From JBEKHI01 sp050012355 (GTDB lineage: Bacteria > Actinomycetota > Actinomycetes > Streptosporangiales > Streptosporangiaceae): a stretch of 14,199 nucleotides of DNA. Shown in pieces: positions 1 through 6,149 of the stretch. Numbering within the stretch: position 1 is the stretch's first letter; each line of letters opens with the position of its first letter. The notes below the pieces were generated by a model. The model had not been told where the DNA came from, did not search any database, and saw nothing but the letters and a program-made list of their open reading frames with translations. The position numbers and the translations under genes were made by a program. The stretch lies in the NCBI GenBank assembly GCA_050012355.1, contig JBEKHI010000209.1, positions 1 to 14,199 of the forward strand. Reading direction: 5' to 3'.

Positions 1-128
1 TCCTCGCCGATGACGCCGCGCTGGACAAGGTGCTCGCCGAGGGATCGGCCCGCGCTCGTTCTGTCGCCGAATCAACGATGGCGGCGGTAAGGGAGCGTAT
101 GGGCCTGCTTGGTACGGCGCTCAGCTAG
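1..128 (+). CDS. trpS: C-terminal end of tryptophanyl-tRNA synthetase (partial)
   Basis: The reading frame is open from the window edge (first full codon at 3) to TAG at 126-128 and encodes about 41 residues. They begin LADDAALDKVLAEGSARAR and end MGLLGTALS. This resembles the C-terminal helix of bacterial tryptophanyl-tRNA synthetases, where a run such as D-x-L-x-x-V-L-x-x-G-x-x-x-A-R precedes a short V-x-x-x-x-G-L-L end. The enzyme charges tRNA-Trp in the cytosol. No catalytic motif (HIGH or KMSKS) lies in the window, so the call rests on the tail alone. It converges on the Rossmann-fold gene, with 13 nt between the two stop codons and no obvious terminator. Confidence 0.6.
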   Translation, partial: LADDAALDKVLAEGSARARSVAESTMAAVRERMGLLGTALS

Positions 129-141
129 CCCCGCCGCGAGC

Positions 142-762
142 TCAGTTGGCCACGTCGATCCGGTGCCGGATGGTGTCCGGGTCGCTGAGCGCCTTGAGTA
201 TCGCGTCCGCGAGGTTGGCCCGCGAGGTGCGAGCCCCGGCGTACCGGTCGACCGCGGTCTTGTAGTTCGCCCGGCGCGGGCCGTTGGTCAGCTGTGACGG
301 CCGCATGATCGTCCACTCCGTGTCGCTGGCGCTGACCAGCGACTCCATCTCACGGGTGTCGGTCGCGTTGTCCCGTAGCACCCGCCGGAGTATCGGCTTA
401 GCAATCTTGCCGACCAGCAGGCCCTCGCCTTCTTCGACGAAGAAACCGCTGGCGCTCACGACGACGATCCGCTTGACGCCGGTTTCACCCATCGCCGTGA
501 GCGTGCTTTTCGCTCCCTGAACGAGGATGCCGGTCGGTTCACCGCTACGGGGACCGAGCGCGGACACGACCGCGTCGCTGTCGCGCATCGCCGGCGCGAG
601 ATCGTCGGGGTTCGTGATCGCCGCCCGGAAGACCTTCGCCCCCGGTACCAGCATCTTCGACGGATCGCGGACCACGGCCACCACCTCGTGCCCGGCCTCT
701 AGTGCCTGCCGGGTCACCTCGGTACCGGTCCCGCCGCTCGCGCCGATTACCGTCAGTCTCAT
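142..762 (-). CDS. NAD(P)-binding Rossmann-fold protein (NmrA-like / atypical SDR)
   Basis: A 206-aa cytosolic protein that starts with a textbook dinucleotide-binding motif: MRLTVIGASGGTGTEV has beta-1, then G-x-S-G-G-T-G, then helix A. This is followed by V-A-V-V-R-D-P-S-K, where the Arg after beta-2 suggests a preference for NADP(H). SALGPRSG and VVVSASGFF fit beta-4 and beta-5 of NmrA-like or atypical short-chain dehydrogenases. No classical Y-x-x-x-K is evident, so it could be a redox sensor or a reductase; the substrate cannot be read. The ATG at 762 follows a purine-rich AAGGGGG (770-776). It is divergent from the TetR gene, and the shared 73-bp gap holds two palindromic operators, so it is probably the regulator's main target. 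The family call is good, the exact role open. Confidence 0.85.
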   Translation of the reverse strand: MRLTVIGASGGTGTEVTRQALEAGHEVVAVVRDPSKMLVPGAKVFRAAITNPDDLAPAMRDSDAVVSALGPRSGEPTGILVQGAKSTLTAMGETGVKRIVVVSASGFFVEEGEGLLVGKIAKPILRRVLRDNATDTREMESLVSASDTEWTIMRPSQLTNGPRRANYKTAVDRYAGARTSRANLADAILKALSDPDTIRHRIDVAN

Positions 763-790
763 CTCTTAGCCCCCTTGGTCTAGCTGTCGT

Positions 791-810
791 GTGAGTGGGT
801 ACCCACTCAC
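791..810. promoter_or_regulatory. TetR operator box 1 (perfect 20-bp palindrome)
   Basis: GTGAGTGGGTACCCACTCAC equals its own reverse complement. It lies between the divergent Rossmann-fold and TetR genes, where the -35 region of the TetR promoter would fall. It shares 16 of 20 bases with box 2, whose centre is 41 bp away, close to four helical turns, so two dimers would sit on the same face of the DNA. Binding by the adjacent TetR protein is inferred from position and symmetry. Confidence 0.8.
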
Positions 811-823
811 CACGTCTTGCCTC

Positions 824-829
824 TAGAAT
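824..829 (+). promoter_or_regulatory. -10 hexamer of the TetR gene (leaderless promoter)
   Basis: TAGAAT fits the actinobacterial TANNNT -10 consensus. Its last T is 7 nt before the GTG at 836, so transcription would begin on the start codon itself. No Shine-Dalgarno sequence precedes that codon. The -35 region would fall inside operator box 1, and +1 inside box 2. Confidence 0.6.
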
Positions 830-831
830 GG

Positions 832-851
832 GCGAGTGGGCACCCACTCGT
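832..851. promoter_or_regulatory. TetR operator box 2, overlapping the TetR start codon
   Basis: GCGAGTGGGCACCCACTCGT has 8-bp inverted arms (CGAGTGGG and CCCACTCG, 833-850) around a CA centre, and matches box 1 at 16 of 20 positions. It contains the GTG start codon (836-838) and the next codons, so the operator also encodes the first residues of the regulator (M-G-T-H-S). A repressor bound here would cover +1 and block its own transcription. Confidence 0.75.
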
Positions 852-1441
852 CAAGGTCTACGCGGGACAGGATTCTGGACGCGGCCGCGCACGTCATGCT
901 GACCGAAGGATTCGCGGCGACCACCACGAAGGGCATCGCCCGCGAGGCGGATCTGTCCGAGGGCACGCTCTATAAGCACTTCACCGATAAATCGGAGCTG
1001 TTTCTCGCGGTCCTGATGGAGCGGCTCCCGGCCGCGGAGTCCTTCATGAGCGCGCTTGCCGATACGGCCAGCCCGCCGCGAGAGTGGCTGGTGAGCGTGG
1101 GGCGCGCGGCGATCGCGTTCTACACCGGCGCGTTCCCGATGAGCGCGTCGGTGTTCTCCGACCCGGGCCTGCTGGCCGCGCACCGCACCGCGCTGGCCAA
1201 GCTCGACGCCGGGCCCCATCGTCCGCTCGTCGCCCTCATGCAGAGCCTGCGGGCACGCCAGCAGCGCGGTGAGGTCGGCGCCGACGTTGATTGCGCCGCC
1301 GCGGCGACCTTGCTGCTCGGCGCGTGCTTTCAGTCCGCGTTCCTGGACAGCTTCGAGCAGCGCTCCACGGACCCGGCCGGGGCGCAGGCCCGTTCCGAGG
1401 CGCTGGTGGACACGCTGATCCTTGGCCTCGGTCTCGCCTGA
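836..1441 (+). CDS. TetR/AcrR-family transcriptional regulator
   Basis: A 201-aa dimeric DNA-binding repressor. The N-terminus has the canonical TetR fold: R-D-R-I-L-D-A-A at residues 10-17, then the helix-turn-helix T-T-T-K-G-I-A-R-E-A-D-L-S-E-G-T-L-Y-K-H-F at about 29-49, followed by T-D-K-S-E-L-F. The remaining 150 residues are a helical ligand-binding domain whose effector cannot be read. GTG836 is chosen because ATG828 is out of frame and because a TANNNT hexamer sits 7 nt upstream of it, as in a leaderless mRNA. Two palindromes, one over the promoter and one over the start codon, suggest that it represses itself and the divergent Rossmann-fold gene. Length and domain order are normal for the family. 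Confidence 0.92.
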   Translation: MGTHSSRSTRDRILDAAAHVMLTEGFAATTTKGIAREADLSEGTLYKHFTDKSELFLAVLMERLPAAESFMSALADTASPPREWLVSVGRAAIAFYTGAFPMSASVFSDPGLLAAHRTALAKLDAGPHRPLVALMQSLRARQQRGEVGADVDCAAAATLLLGACFQSAFLDSFEQRSTDPAGAQARSEALVDTLILGLGLA

Positions 1442-1449
1442 TCGAGGCC
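1424..1449 (+). terminator. Hairpin spanning the TetR stop codon, possible terminator
   Basis: GGCCTCG (1424-1430) pairs perfectly with CGAGGCC (1443-1449) around a 12-nt loop holding the TGA stop at 1439-1441. There is no U-run, which is common for actinobacterial terminators. With a stem of only 7 bp, function is uncertain. Confidence 0.35.
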
Positions 1450-1511
1450 GTGACAGCCGGTCGAACGTAAACCGTTTCCCCAGGTCATCGCCAGAATGTC
1501 AGTGGCTCGAG

Positions 1512-1540
1512 CTAGTGTTCGATTATTATCGTTTCACTAG
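1512..1540 (+). promoter_or_regulatory. Promoter with overlapping dyad upstream of the 84-aa ORF
   Basis: This is an AT-rich island in GC-rich DNA. CTAGTG (1512-1517) pairs with CACTAG (1535-1540), and inside it CGAT (1520-1523) pairs with ATCG (1528-1531). The centre contains TATTAT (1524-1529), a good -10 hexamer that predicts a start near 1536. Outside the dyad, GGGGAG (1544-1549) is a plausible RBS for the ATG at 1556. A dyad centred on a -10 hexamer suggests an operator for an unidentified regulator. No clear -35 is seen. Confidence 0.45.
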
Positions 1541-1555
1541 AACGGGGAGTGGCGA

Positions 1556-1810
1556 ATGTCATCGACAACCATCATTGAGCGGCGGGTAATAGTCCGGGAC
1601 GCACTCACTCAGCCGAGCGCGGCGTCGAAGGCGGTCGGGCACGGCAGCGCCTGGTGCCAGTGCGGGAGCCCATCGTGTGCTGGCGGCCGGACGGGCGGAG
1701 CGTGGCTCAACGAGCCGGCCGAGCCTGATGTCGTCCCGAGCCCGCGGGACGCGCGCCGCCTGCGCGGACCAGGGCGTGGCGATGGCGCGGGTGCCGGACC
1801 TGCCCGCTAG
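1556..1810 (+). CDS. Small hypothetical protein with a Cys cluster
   Basis: An 84-aa ORF I do not recognise. ATG1556 is preceded by GGGGAG at a normal distance and by a -10-like TATTAT, and the stop is followed 11 nt later by a 22-bp perfect hairpin, so it sits in a complete transcription unit. The N-terminal half (MSSTTIIERRVIVRDALTQP) looks protein-like. The middle holds three cysteines close together, W-C-Q-C-G-S-P-S-C at about 33-41, which could bind metal. The C-terminal half is rich in Gly, Ala, Arg and Pro and could be unselected GC-rich sequence. No signal peptide or membrane segment is visible. It may instead be a decayed gene or the leader of a small RNA. Confidence 0.4.
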   Translation: MSSTTIIERRVIVRDALTQPSAASKAVGHGSAWCQCGSPSCAGGRTGGAWLNEPAEPDVVPSPRDARRLRGPGRGDGAGAGPAR

Positions 1811-1821
1811 GCCGTCTGGCT

Positions 1822-1870
1822 GCTGAGGAACGTCCGCAGAATCAACCGGATTCTGCGGACGTTCCTCAGC
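1822..1870. terminator. Long perfect hairpin, bidirectional terminator
   Basis: Left arm 1822-1843 and right arm 1849-1870 are exact 22-bp reverse complements around the 5-nt loop AACCG; the arms begin GCTGAGGAACGTCC. It lies between two convergent stops, the small ORF (1810) and the AIM24 gene (1874), and so could end transcription from both sides. It has no U-tract on either strand. It is the strongest simple hairpin I found in the window. Confidence 0.75.
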
Positions 1871-1873
1871 GGG

Positions 1874-2758
1874 CTACCAGTGGTGGGTCGTCGCCGATGA
1901 GTGGCGCATGATGATCTCGGACTCTTCTTCGGGCGCGTAGACCGACTGCACCGCGACCCGGCCCGGGCCGTGCAGCCTTATCCAGATGCTGCGATAGCTC
2001 ATCCGGTTGCTCCAGAACGCGAAGCCCATGTTCCGCGGGTACTCCAGGTGCAGCGAGACCCGCACCGACAGATCCCGGTACAGCAGCGACGTGGGCTGCA
2101 CCAGCAGGCTCTGGCCATGCTGCAGGTCGCGGATGAACGTGTTACCCGGCGAGTGCAGCAGTAGCAGCCCCGGCCCATCGTGCGCGCCGAAGATGTCGCC
2201 GAACTGCCCCATCGGGTAGTGGATCTCCCGATCGTTCTGGTCCTGGCCGGTTTCGAACCAGACGTCGTTCGGCTGCCAGTCGTAGCGCACGTTCCCGGTC
2301 GCGCCCAGGAAGCGGTGCTCACGCACCCACATCTGCTGGCGGTGCTGCAGGGGCAGCGCCACGACCTCGCCGGCGTGGTTGTCCGACAACGCCACGTGCC
2401 CGGGGCCGTGGGCCTCCATCATGATCAGCGGCATGCCCGCCATCACGCGCTTCCACCCGCCGCGCATTGACATGTTGCCGAGCCGCACCTGGGTGTCGGC
2501 CCATAGCAGCGTGTGGTGGGAGAAGTACACCGCGTCGTTATGGTCAAGGCTGAATTCCGCGACCGGAACGGTGGTGCCGGCGATCTGGACGTGAGACTGC
2601 CCGAACTGCAGCTTCGCCATGTCCTTGATCGGCGGCTGCTCGGTCCAGCCGGAGTCGCTGACCACCTGTCGCACATCGATGGGGGCACCGCACTGCGGGC
2701 ACGAGGGCGCGTTCGGGTCGCTCGGCTGCCGGCAGTACTGGCAGATGTAGGCGTTCAT
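1874..2758 (-). CDS. AIM24-family protein with N-terminal zinc ribbon (paralogue A)
   Basis: A 294-aa protein. Residues 6-23 form a zinc ribbon, C-Q-Y-C, ten residues, then C-P-Q-C-G-A-P. A linker with VSDSGW follows, then a beta-rich AIM24 (DUF124) domain from about residue 48 to 275, marked by V-P-V-A-E-F-S-L, Y-F-S-H-H, G-M-P-L-I, A-H-G-P-G and H-G-P-G-R-V-A-V-Q-S. AIM24 takes its name from a yeast mitochondrial inner-membrane organisation factor; bacterial members are poorly characterised. No signal peptide or membrane helix is seen, so it is probably cytosolic or peripheral. It starts 7 nt after the stop of paralogue B without a strong RBS, which suggests translational coupling. Compared with B it has an insertion of several residues in the middle (around GQDQNDREIHYPMGQFGD). 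The family call is firm, the function unknown. Confidence 0.88.
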   Translation of the reverse strand: MNAYICQYCRQPSDPNAPSCPQCGAPIDVRQVVSDSGWTEQPPIKDMAKLQFGQSHVQIAGTTVPVAEFSLDHNDAVYFSHHTLLWADTQVRLGNMSMRGGWKRVMAGMPLIMMEAHGPGHVALSDNHAGEVVALPLQHRQQMWVREHRFLGATGNVRYDWQPNDVWFETGQDQNDREIHYPMGQFGDIFGAHDGPGLLLLHSPGNTFIRDLQHGQSLLVQPTSLLYRDLSVRVSLHLEYPRNMGFAFWSNRMSYRSIWIRLHGPGRVAVQSVYAPEEESEIIMRHSSATTHHW

Positions 2759-2765
2759 CGCGCGC

Positions 2766-3563
2766 TCACTCGCCGGCGTGGTGATGGACGTACATCGACT
2801 GGATGCCGACCCGGCCGGGGCCGGTCATCTCCGCGAGGTACATCGAGTGGTGGTGCATCAGGCCGCCCTTGAGCGGCATCTGCACCGCCTGCATCTGCAC
2901 CGAAGAGTCCTTGTAGAGGAAACCGCCCGGCTCGATCAGGATCTTCTCGCCCGGCCTGAGCGTGCGCTCGAGCACGTTCCCGTTGCCGTGCAGCATCAGG
3001 ATGCCCGGCTCGCCCGCGGTGACGAAGCGGTCGATGAACATGCCGTTCCCGCCGTGCAGGACGTTGGCTAGGCCCTTGATCCGCACGAACGAGTACTGGA
3101 TGCTGTGCGAGGCCACCAGGAAGGCGTGTTCTCTCGCGTCCAGTTCCATGCCCGGGTGCAACGGCAGCACGACGAGTTCGCCGGGCGCGTCCCGGGAGAA
3201 CGCGATGCGCCCGGGCCCGTTGGCCACGGTCACGATGTGCGGCATGCCACCGAGCATGCGCTTGGCCCCGCCGGGGATCTTTAGCGATGAGACCGGGACC
3301 TGTTCGTCCTTCCACAGCATCACGTGATGCTCGAAATAGACGCCATCATGAGGATGCAGGCTAATTTCCGCCACCGGCACCAGCTCGCCTTCAACCTGGC
3401 AGGTGCTGGCCGAGAAACGGAACTCTGTCATGTCGCGCAACCGCGGGGCTTCTCGCCAGCCCGAGTCGCTGACCTTGTTCCGCTCGTCGAGCGGCGCCCC
3501 GCAGGTCATGCAACTAGTGGTGCCTGGCTGGTTCTGGGCCTGGCACCACTGGCATTGAATCAT
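2766..3563 (-). CDS. AIM24-family protein with N-terminal zinc ribbon (paralogue B)
   Basis: A 265-aa paralogue of the downstream gene. A zinc ribbon C-Q-W-C, ten residues, C-M-T-C-G-A-P occupies residues 4-21. It is followed by the same VSDSGW linker and an AIM24 domain with V-P-V-A-E-I-S-L, Y-F-E-H-H, G-M-P-H-I, A-N-G-P-G and T-G-P-G-R-V-G-I-Q-S. The end is His-rich (MYVHHHAGE). I chose the ATG at 3563 (MIQCQWC) because it puts the ribbon at the N-terminus as in paralogue A and has GTGGAA just upstream. ATG3581 is an alternative, and 3668 would reach into the divergent SPFH gene. A -10-like TATGTT is at 3582-3577. It is first in a two-gene unit divergent from the SPFH gene, which suggests a shared function with that protein. 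Confidence 0.86.
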   Translation of the reverse strand: MIQCQWCQAQNQPGTTSCMTCGAPLDERNKVSDSGWREAPRLRDMTEFRFSASTCQVEGELVPVAEISLHPHDGVYFEHHVMLWKDEQVPVSSLKIPGGAKRMLGGMPHIVTVANGPGRIAFSRDAPGELVVLPLHPGMELDAREHAFLVASHSIQYSFVRIKGLANVLHGGNGMFIDRFVTAGEPGILMLHGNGNVLERTLRPGEKILIEPGGFLYKDSSVQMQAVQMPLKGGLMHHHSMYLAEMTGPGRVGIQSMYVHHHAGE

Positions 3564-3630
3564 TTCCACGAGACGGAACATAGCAGTCGTGCAGGTCAAA
3601 GCACTACTTATGTCGCAAAGTATGAACCGG

Positions 3631-3636
3631 TATGGT
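3631..3636 (+). promoter_or_regulatory. -10 hexamer of the SPFH gene (leaderless promoter)
   Basis: TATGGT fits TANNNT and ends 7 nt before ATG3643. A weak -35, TTATGT, lies at 3608-3613 with a 17-nt spacer. No Shine-Dalgarno precedes ATG3643, so the transcript probably starts at the A of the start codon. Confidence 0.55.
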
Positions 3637-3642
3637 GTGGGC

Positions 3643-4713
3643 ATGGCATTGCTCGGGCGGGAGTTCATCGCTGTACCTGATGACCGTAAGGGTCAGATCG
3701 TCTTCAAGTGGCCGGACGTTTCCATCCGGCGCTTCACGCGAGCCATCGTCAACGCCGATGAGATCGCGATGTTCGTCAACACCGGCGAGATCGTCGAGAC
3801 GCTGGAGCCTGGCCGGTACCAGATCGATGCCAGCGAGCTTCCCGGGCTCGGTGCGATCATCGACCGGCTCAGCGGCGGCAACGCGTACCGGGCCGAGCTG
3901 TACTTCATCGGTACGCGTGAGTACACCGGCTTCAAGTTCGGCGGACGCATCGACGACGTCCAGGATCCGCGCACCGGACTGGTCGTGACGCTGCGTGTGT
4001 TCGGCGACTACGCGCTGCGCGTAGTCGACCCGGCCAAGCTGATCACGAACCTCACCGCGACCGTGGACGTGACCGACAACAACAAGATCGCGGGCTGGGT
4101 CAGCGACCAGCTGCTGAAGGTGCTGCGGACCAACGTCACCACCCAGATCATCAGGAATGGCTGGCCGATCCTCGGTCTGTCGGTGTACTCGGGTGACGTC
4201 GAGCAGGCCGCGATCGCCGCTGCCAACGAGCAACTCGACGTATACGGTGTCTCGGTCACCCGGATGGGCAACTTCGACATCAACCTGTCGCCCGAGGACG
4301 AGGCGCAGCTCAAGCAGCTAGCCAAGGACACCAGCTACTCCCAGCTGGCCGGTGGCTTCCAGCAGTACGCGGCAGGCGAGATGGCGCTCGGCGCCGGCCA
4401 GGGCATGGCCCAGGGCGGCGGCGCCACTGAGGGCGCGTTCCTCGCCGCCGGCCTTGGCCTCGGTGGCGGTCTTGGCGGCGGGTTCGGCCAGCAGCAGCCA
4501 CCGCCGCAGCAGCAGCACCAGGCTCCCGCGGCGGCTCAGCCCGCTGGCGTGGTCTGTGCCTCCTGCCACGCGCCCGGCCCGGCCGGCGCGAAATTCTGCG
4601 CGAGCTGCGGTCAGCCGATGGCCCCGGCCGTCCTGCACTGCACCGAATGCGGAACCGAACTACCCGCCGGCGCACGTTTCTGCGCCGCCTGCGGCACCCC
4701 GGTAGCCACCTGA
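3643..4713 (+). CDS. SPFH-domain (YdjI-like) protein with double zinc ribbon
   Basis: A 356-aa protein starting MALLGREFIAVPDDRKGQIV. Residues 1 to about 245 are an SPFH/band-7-type domain of the sort annotated as virion core protein or YdjI: F-K-W-P-D, Y-F-I-G-T-R-E-Y-T-G-F-K-F-G and V-T-R-M-G-N-F-D-I-N-L-S-P-E-D are characteristic. A Gly/Ala-rich stretch and a Gln/Pro linker (Q-Q-Q-P-P-P-Q-Q-Q) follow. Two zinc ribbons close the protein, Cys 305/308/319/322 and 333/336/347/350, each C-x2-C-x10-C-x2-C. In Bacillus, YdjI is an SPFH protein that places a PspA-type stress protein at the membrane; a similar membrane scaffold role is inferred here. ATG3643 is preferred over 3589 because of the promoter spacing. 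It is divergent from the two AIM24 genes. Confidence 0.88.
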   Translation: MALLGREFIAVPDDRKGQIVFKWPDVSIRRFTRAIVNADEIAMFVNTGEIVETLEPGRYQIDASELPGLGAIIDRLSGGNAYRAELYFIGTREYTGFKFGGRIDDVQDPRTGLVVTLRVFGDYALRVVDPAKLITNLTATVDVTDNNKIAGWVSDQLLKVLRTNVTTQIIRNGWPILGLSVYSGDVEQAAIAAANEQLDVYGVSVTRMGNFDINLSPEDEAQLKQLAKDTSYSQLAGGFQQYAAGEMALGAGQGMAQGGGATEGAFLAAGLGLGGGLGGGFGQQQPPPQQQHQAPAAAQPAGVVCASCHAPGPAGAKFCASCGQPMAPAVLHCTECGTELPAGARFCAACGTPVAT

Positions 4714-4739
4714 TCCTGCCGAGCGCGGACGCGCCGTAG

Positions 4740-5918
4740 CTACGAGGACCTGGTCGCGGAGGCGCGGCGGTGAGTGGCTGGCCGGCGGCGCCGGGTGCGG
4801 GTGAGGAAGCCAACCACGGCCAGCAGGGCCATGGCGGTAAACGCGGCCGCGGCGATGGTCCCGCCGACGCCGCGGCGGATGAAAGCGGCCGCATCCGCGG
4901 CGTGCACCGAGCCGGCCGTCCGGACCGGCGCCGCGCTGGATGGGCCCGGCGGACGCCCCGCGCCGCTCGCCCGCGCGGCGCCGCGGTCGTTGTGATTGGC
5001 ATGAACCGCGGGCGCCACCGGCAACGAAGCGGATACCAGCTTGCCCACCGGCCGGATCCGGCCGTCGACCGCGAAACCCCAGTTCAGCAGCCTCTCGGCC
5101 GAGACGGTCTCGGTGAGCGCCGGGCAGTGCAACTCGGTCACGATGAGCGTCACCCCGTGCCGCCGGGCGAGACCGACGTAGGTAGCGCCCGCCGCTGACG
5201 TCCAGCCGATCTTCCCGCCGATGCCACCGGGGTACTCCGACAGCAGCCGGTTCTGGTTGTACAGCATCTCCGAACGCTGAGCCGACACGCGGAAGTCAAA
5301 GGCGCGCGTCTCGTCGTACCGCAGGAACGCCGGTATCCGCAGCGCCTGGCGCGCGATGAGCGCCAGGTCGTAGGCGGAGGTGTGCTGACCAGGCGCGTCC
5401 AGCCCGTTGGGATCGACCGCCACCGTGTCATGGGCGCCAAGCCGCCGCGCCGTGGCGTTCATCAGCGCGATACCCCGGGCGTACGAACCGGTCGCCTGCG
5501 TGAGCGCCACCGCCGCGTCATTGGCGGAGATGGTCAGCATGGCGGTGAACAGATCGGAGACGCGATAGCTGTGCCCGGGGATCAGCCCCGCGACGTTCGG
5601 CACGACGTTGGCCGCTCGCTGCGTGGCGCGCACCATCGCGGACGGATTCAGCACCGGGATCAGCGACACGGCGGTCAGCAGCTTCAGCGTGCTGGCCGGC
5701 CGGTACCACCCGTGCGGATCTCGCCAGCCGAGCACTTGCCCGGTCCCCGCGTCCGCCACCACAAACGCCGATGCCGCTATCGGGGGCGGCCCCGCCGACT
5801 GGGTGCTCGCCGCCGCGGTGCCCGTGCCGTAGATCGTCGCCGCCGCTGTCAGCAAAGACCCAGCCACGACGGTGCTAACGACCCGTCGTGCCGTCCCCTT
5901 CGGACGCCAGTAAGCCAC
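4740..5918 (-). CDS. D-alanyl-D-alanine carboxypeptidase-like protein, membrane anchored, KIG motif
   Basis: A 392-aa protein of the S11 (PBP5/DacB) family, whose members trim the terminal D-Ala from peptidoglycan stem peptides outside the membrane. After an N-terminal signal or anchor segment (about 12-37) come the active-site S-T-L-K (Ser76, Lys79), the S-A-N triad (131-133) and the third box at 236-238, which reads K-I-G where K-T-G or K-S-G is usual (codon ATC, one transition from ACC). After a Pro/Ala/Gly-rich linker, a second hydrophobic helix (about 354-372) followed by R-T-R-R-R-R anchors the C-terminus. I chose GTG5918 because a purine-rich GGGGGGAGGGG is correctly spaced upstream; the ATG at 5993 has no RBS. 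It converges on the SPFH gene with a 26-nt gap. Either a carboxypeptidase with altered activity or a binding protein. Confidence 0.88.
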   Translation of the reverse strand: MAYWRPKGTARRVVSTVVAGSLLTAAATIYGTGTAAASTQSAGPPPIAASAFVVADAGTGQVLGWRDPHGWYRPASTLKLLTAVSLIPVLNPSAMVRATQRAANVVPNVAGLIPGHSYRVSDLFTAMLTISANDAAVALTQATGSYARGIALMNATARRLGAHDTVAVDPNGLDAPGQHTSAYDLALIARQALRIPAFLRYDETRAFDFRVSAQRSEMLYNQNRLLSEYPGGIGGKIGWTSAAGATYVGLARRHGVTLIVTELHCPALTETVSAERLLNWGFAVDGRIRPVGKLVSASLPVAPAVHANHNDRGAARASGAGRPPGPSSAAPVRTAGSVHAADAAAFIRRGVGGTIAAAAFTAMALLAVVGFLTRTRRRRPATHRRASATRSS

Positions 5919-5924
5919 TGAGCG

Positions 5925-5935
5925 CCCCTCCCCCC
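5925..5935 (-). promoter_or_regulatory. Ribosome binding site that sets the start of the carboxypeptidase gene
   Basis: On the minus strand GGGGGGAGGGG contains GGAGG (5931-5927), 8 nt from GTG5918. It supports that codon over the upstream ATG at 5993 or 5972. Confidence 0.7.
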
Positions 5936-5951
5936 GGTAGGACCCCGCGCG

Positions 5952-5957
5952 TACCCT
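5952..5957 (+). promoter_or_regulatory. -10 hexamer upstream of a small ORF / the ligase operon
   Basis: TACCCT (TANNNT) ends 7 nt before ATG5964, the same spacing as at three other starts in the window. No -35 is evident, since the upstream DNA is the C-rich complement of the divergent gene's RBS. It could drive the small ORF and the ligase-amidohydrolase pair. Confidence 0.4.
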
Positions 5958-5963
5958 GAACTT

Positions 5964-6149
5964 ATGGAACATATGTCGGAGGCCGGTCAGCACTGCTTTC
6001 CGGTCTGCGACCAGGGAAAGCTTACGGAAAAGATCGGCAGCACGGGGGAGTACAGCGTTAGCGGCGGCGTAAATCCAGGTATGTGTATCGGGGAGCGGCG
6101 GGCAATGCGGCGATACGCCGGATTTGCGACGGCCGAGAAATCGAACTAG
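5964..6149 (+). CDS. Possible leaderless small ORF ahead of the carboxylate-amine ligase
   Basis: A 61-aa ORF starting MEHMSEAGQHCFPVCDQGK and ending ATAEKSN. It has no recognised domain or membrane segment; three cysteines are present (C-F-P-V-C near the start and one at about residue 41). About 70 percent of its codons end in G or C, lower than its neighbours but compatible with coding. A TANNNT hexamer lies 7 nt before its ATG, and it ends 29 nt before ATG6179 of the ligase, so it could be a leader peptide that affects translation of the downstream operon. The rest of the 260-nt gap between the divergent genes shows no riboswitch I recognise. It may equally be an untranslated leader. Confidence 0.33.
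   Translation: MEHMSEAGQHCFPVCDQGKLTEKIGSTGEYSVSGGVNPGMCIGERRAMRRYAGFATAEKSN

Noticed and set aside
828..830. ATG as the start of the TetR gene
   Set aside because: It is out of frame with the helix-turn-helix reading frame and lies in the -10 hexamer.
3594..3599. TTGACC on the minus strand as the -35 of the AIM24 operon
   Set aside because: It is only 11 nt from the -10-like TATGTT, too close for a normal promoter spacer.
5919..5993. Longer carboxypeptidase starting at ATG5993
   Set aside because: It adds 25 residues of no family character ahead of the signal segment and has no RBS, while GTG5918 has a strong one.
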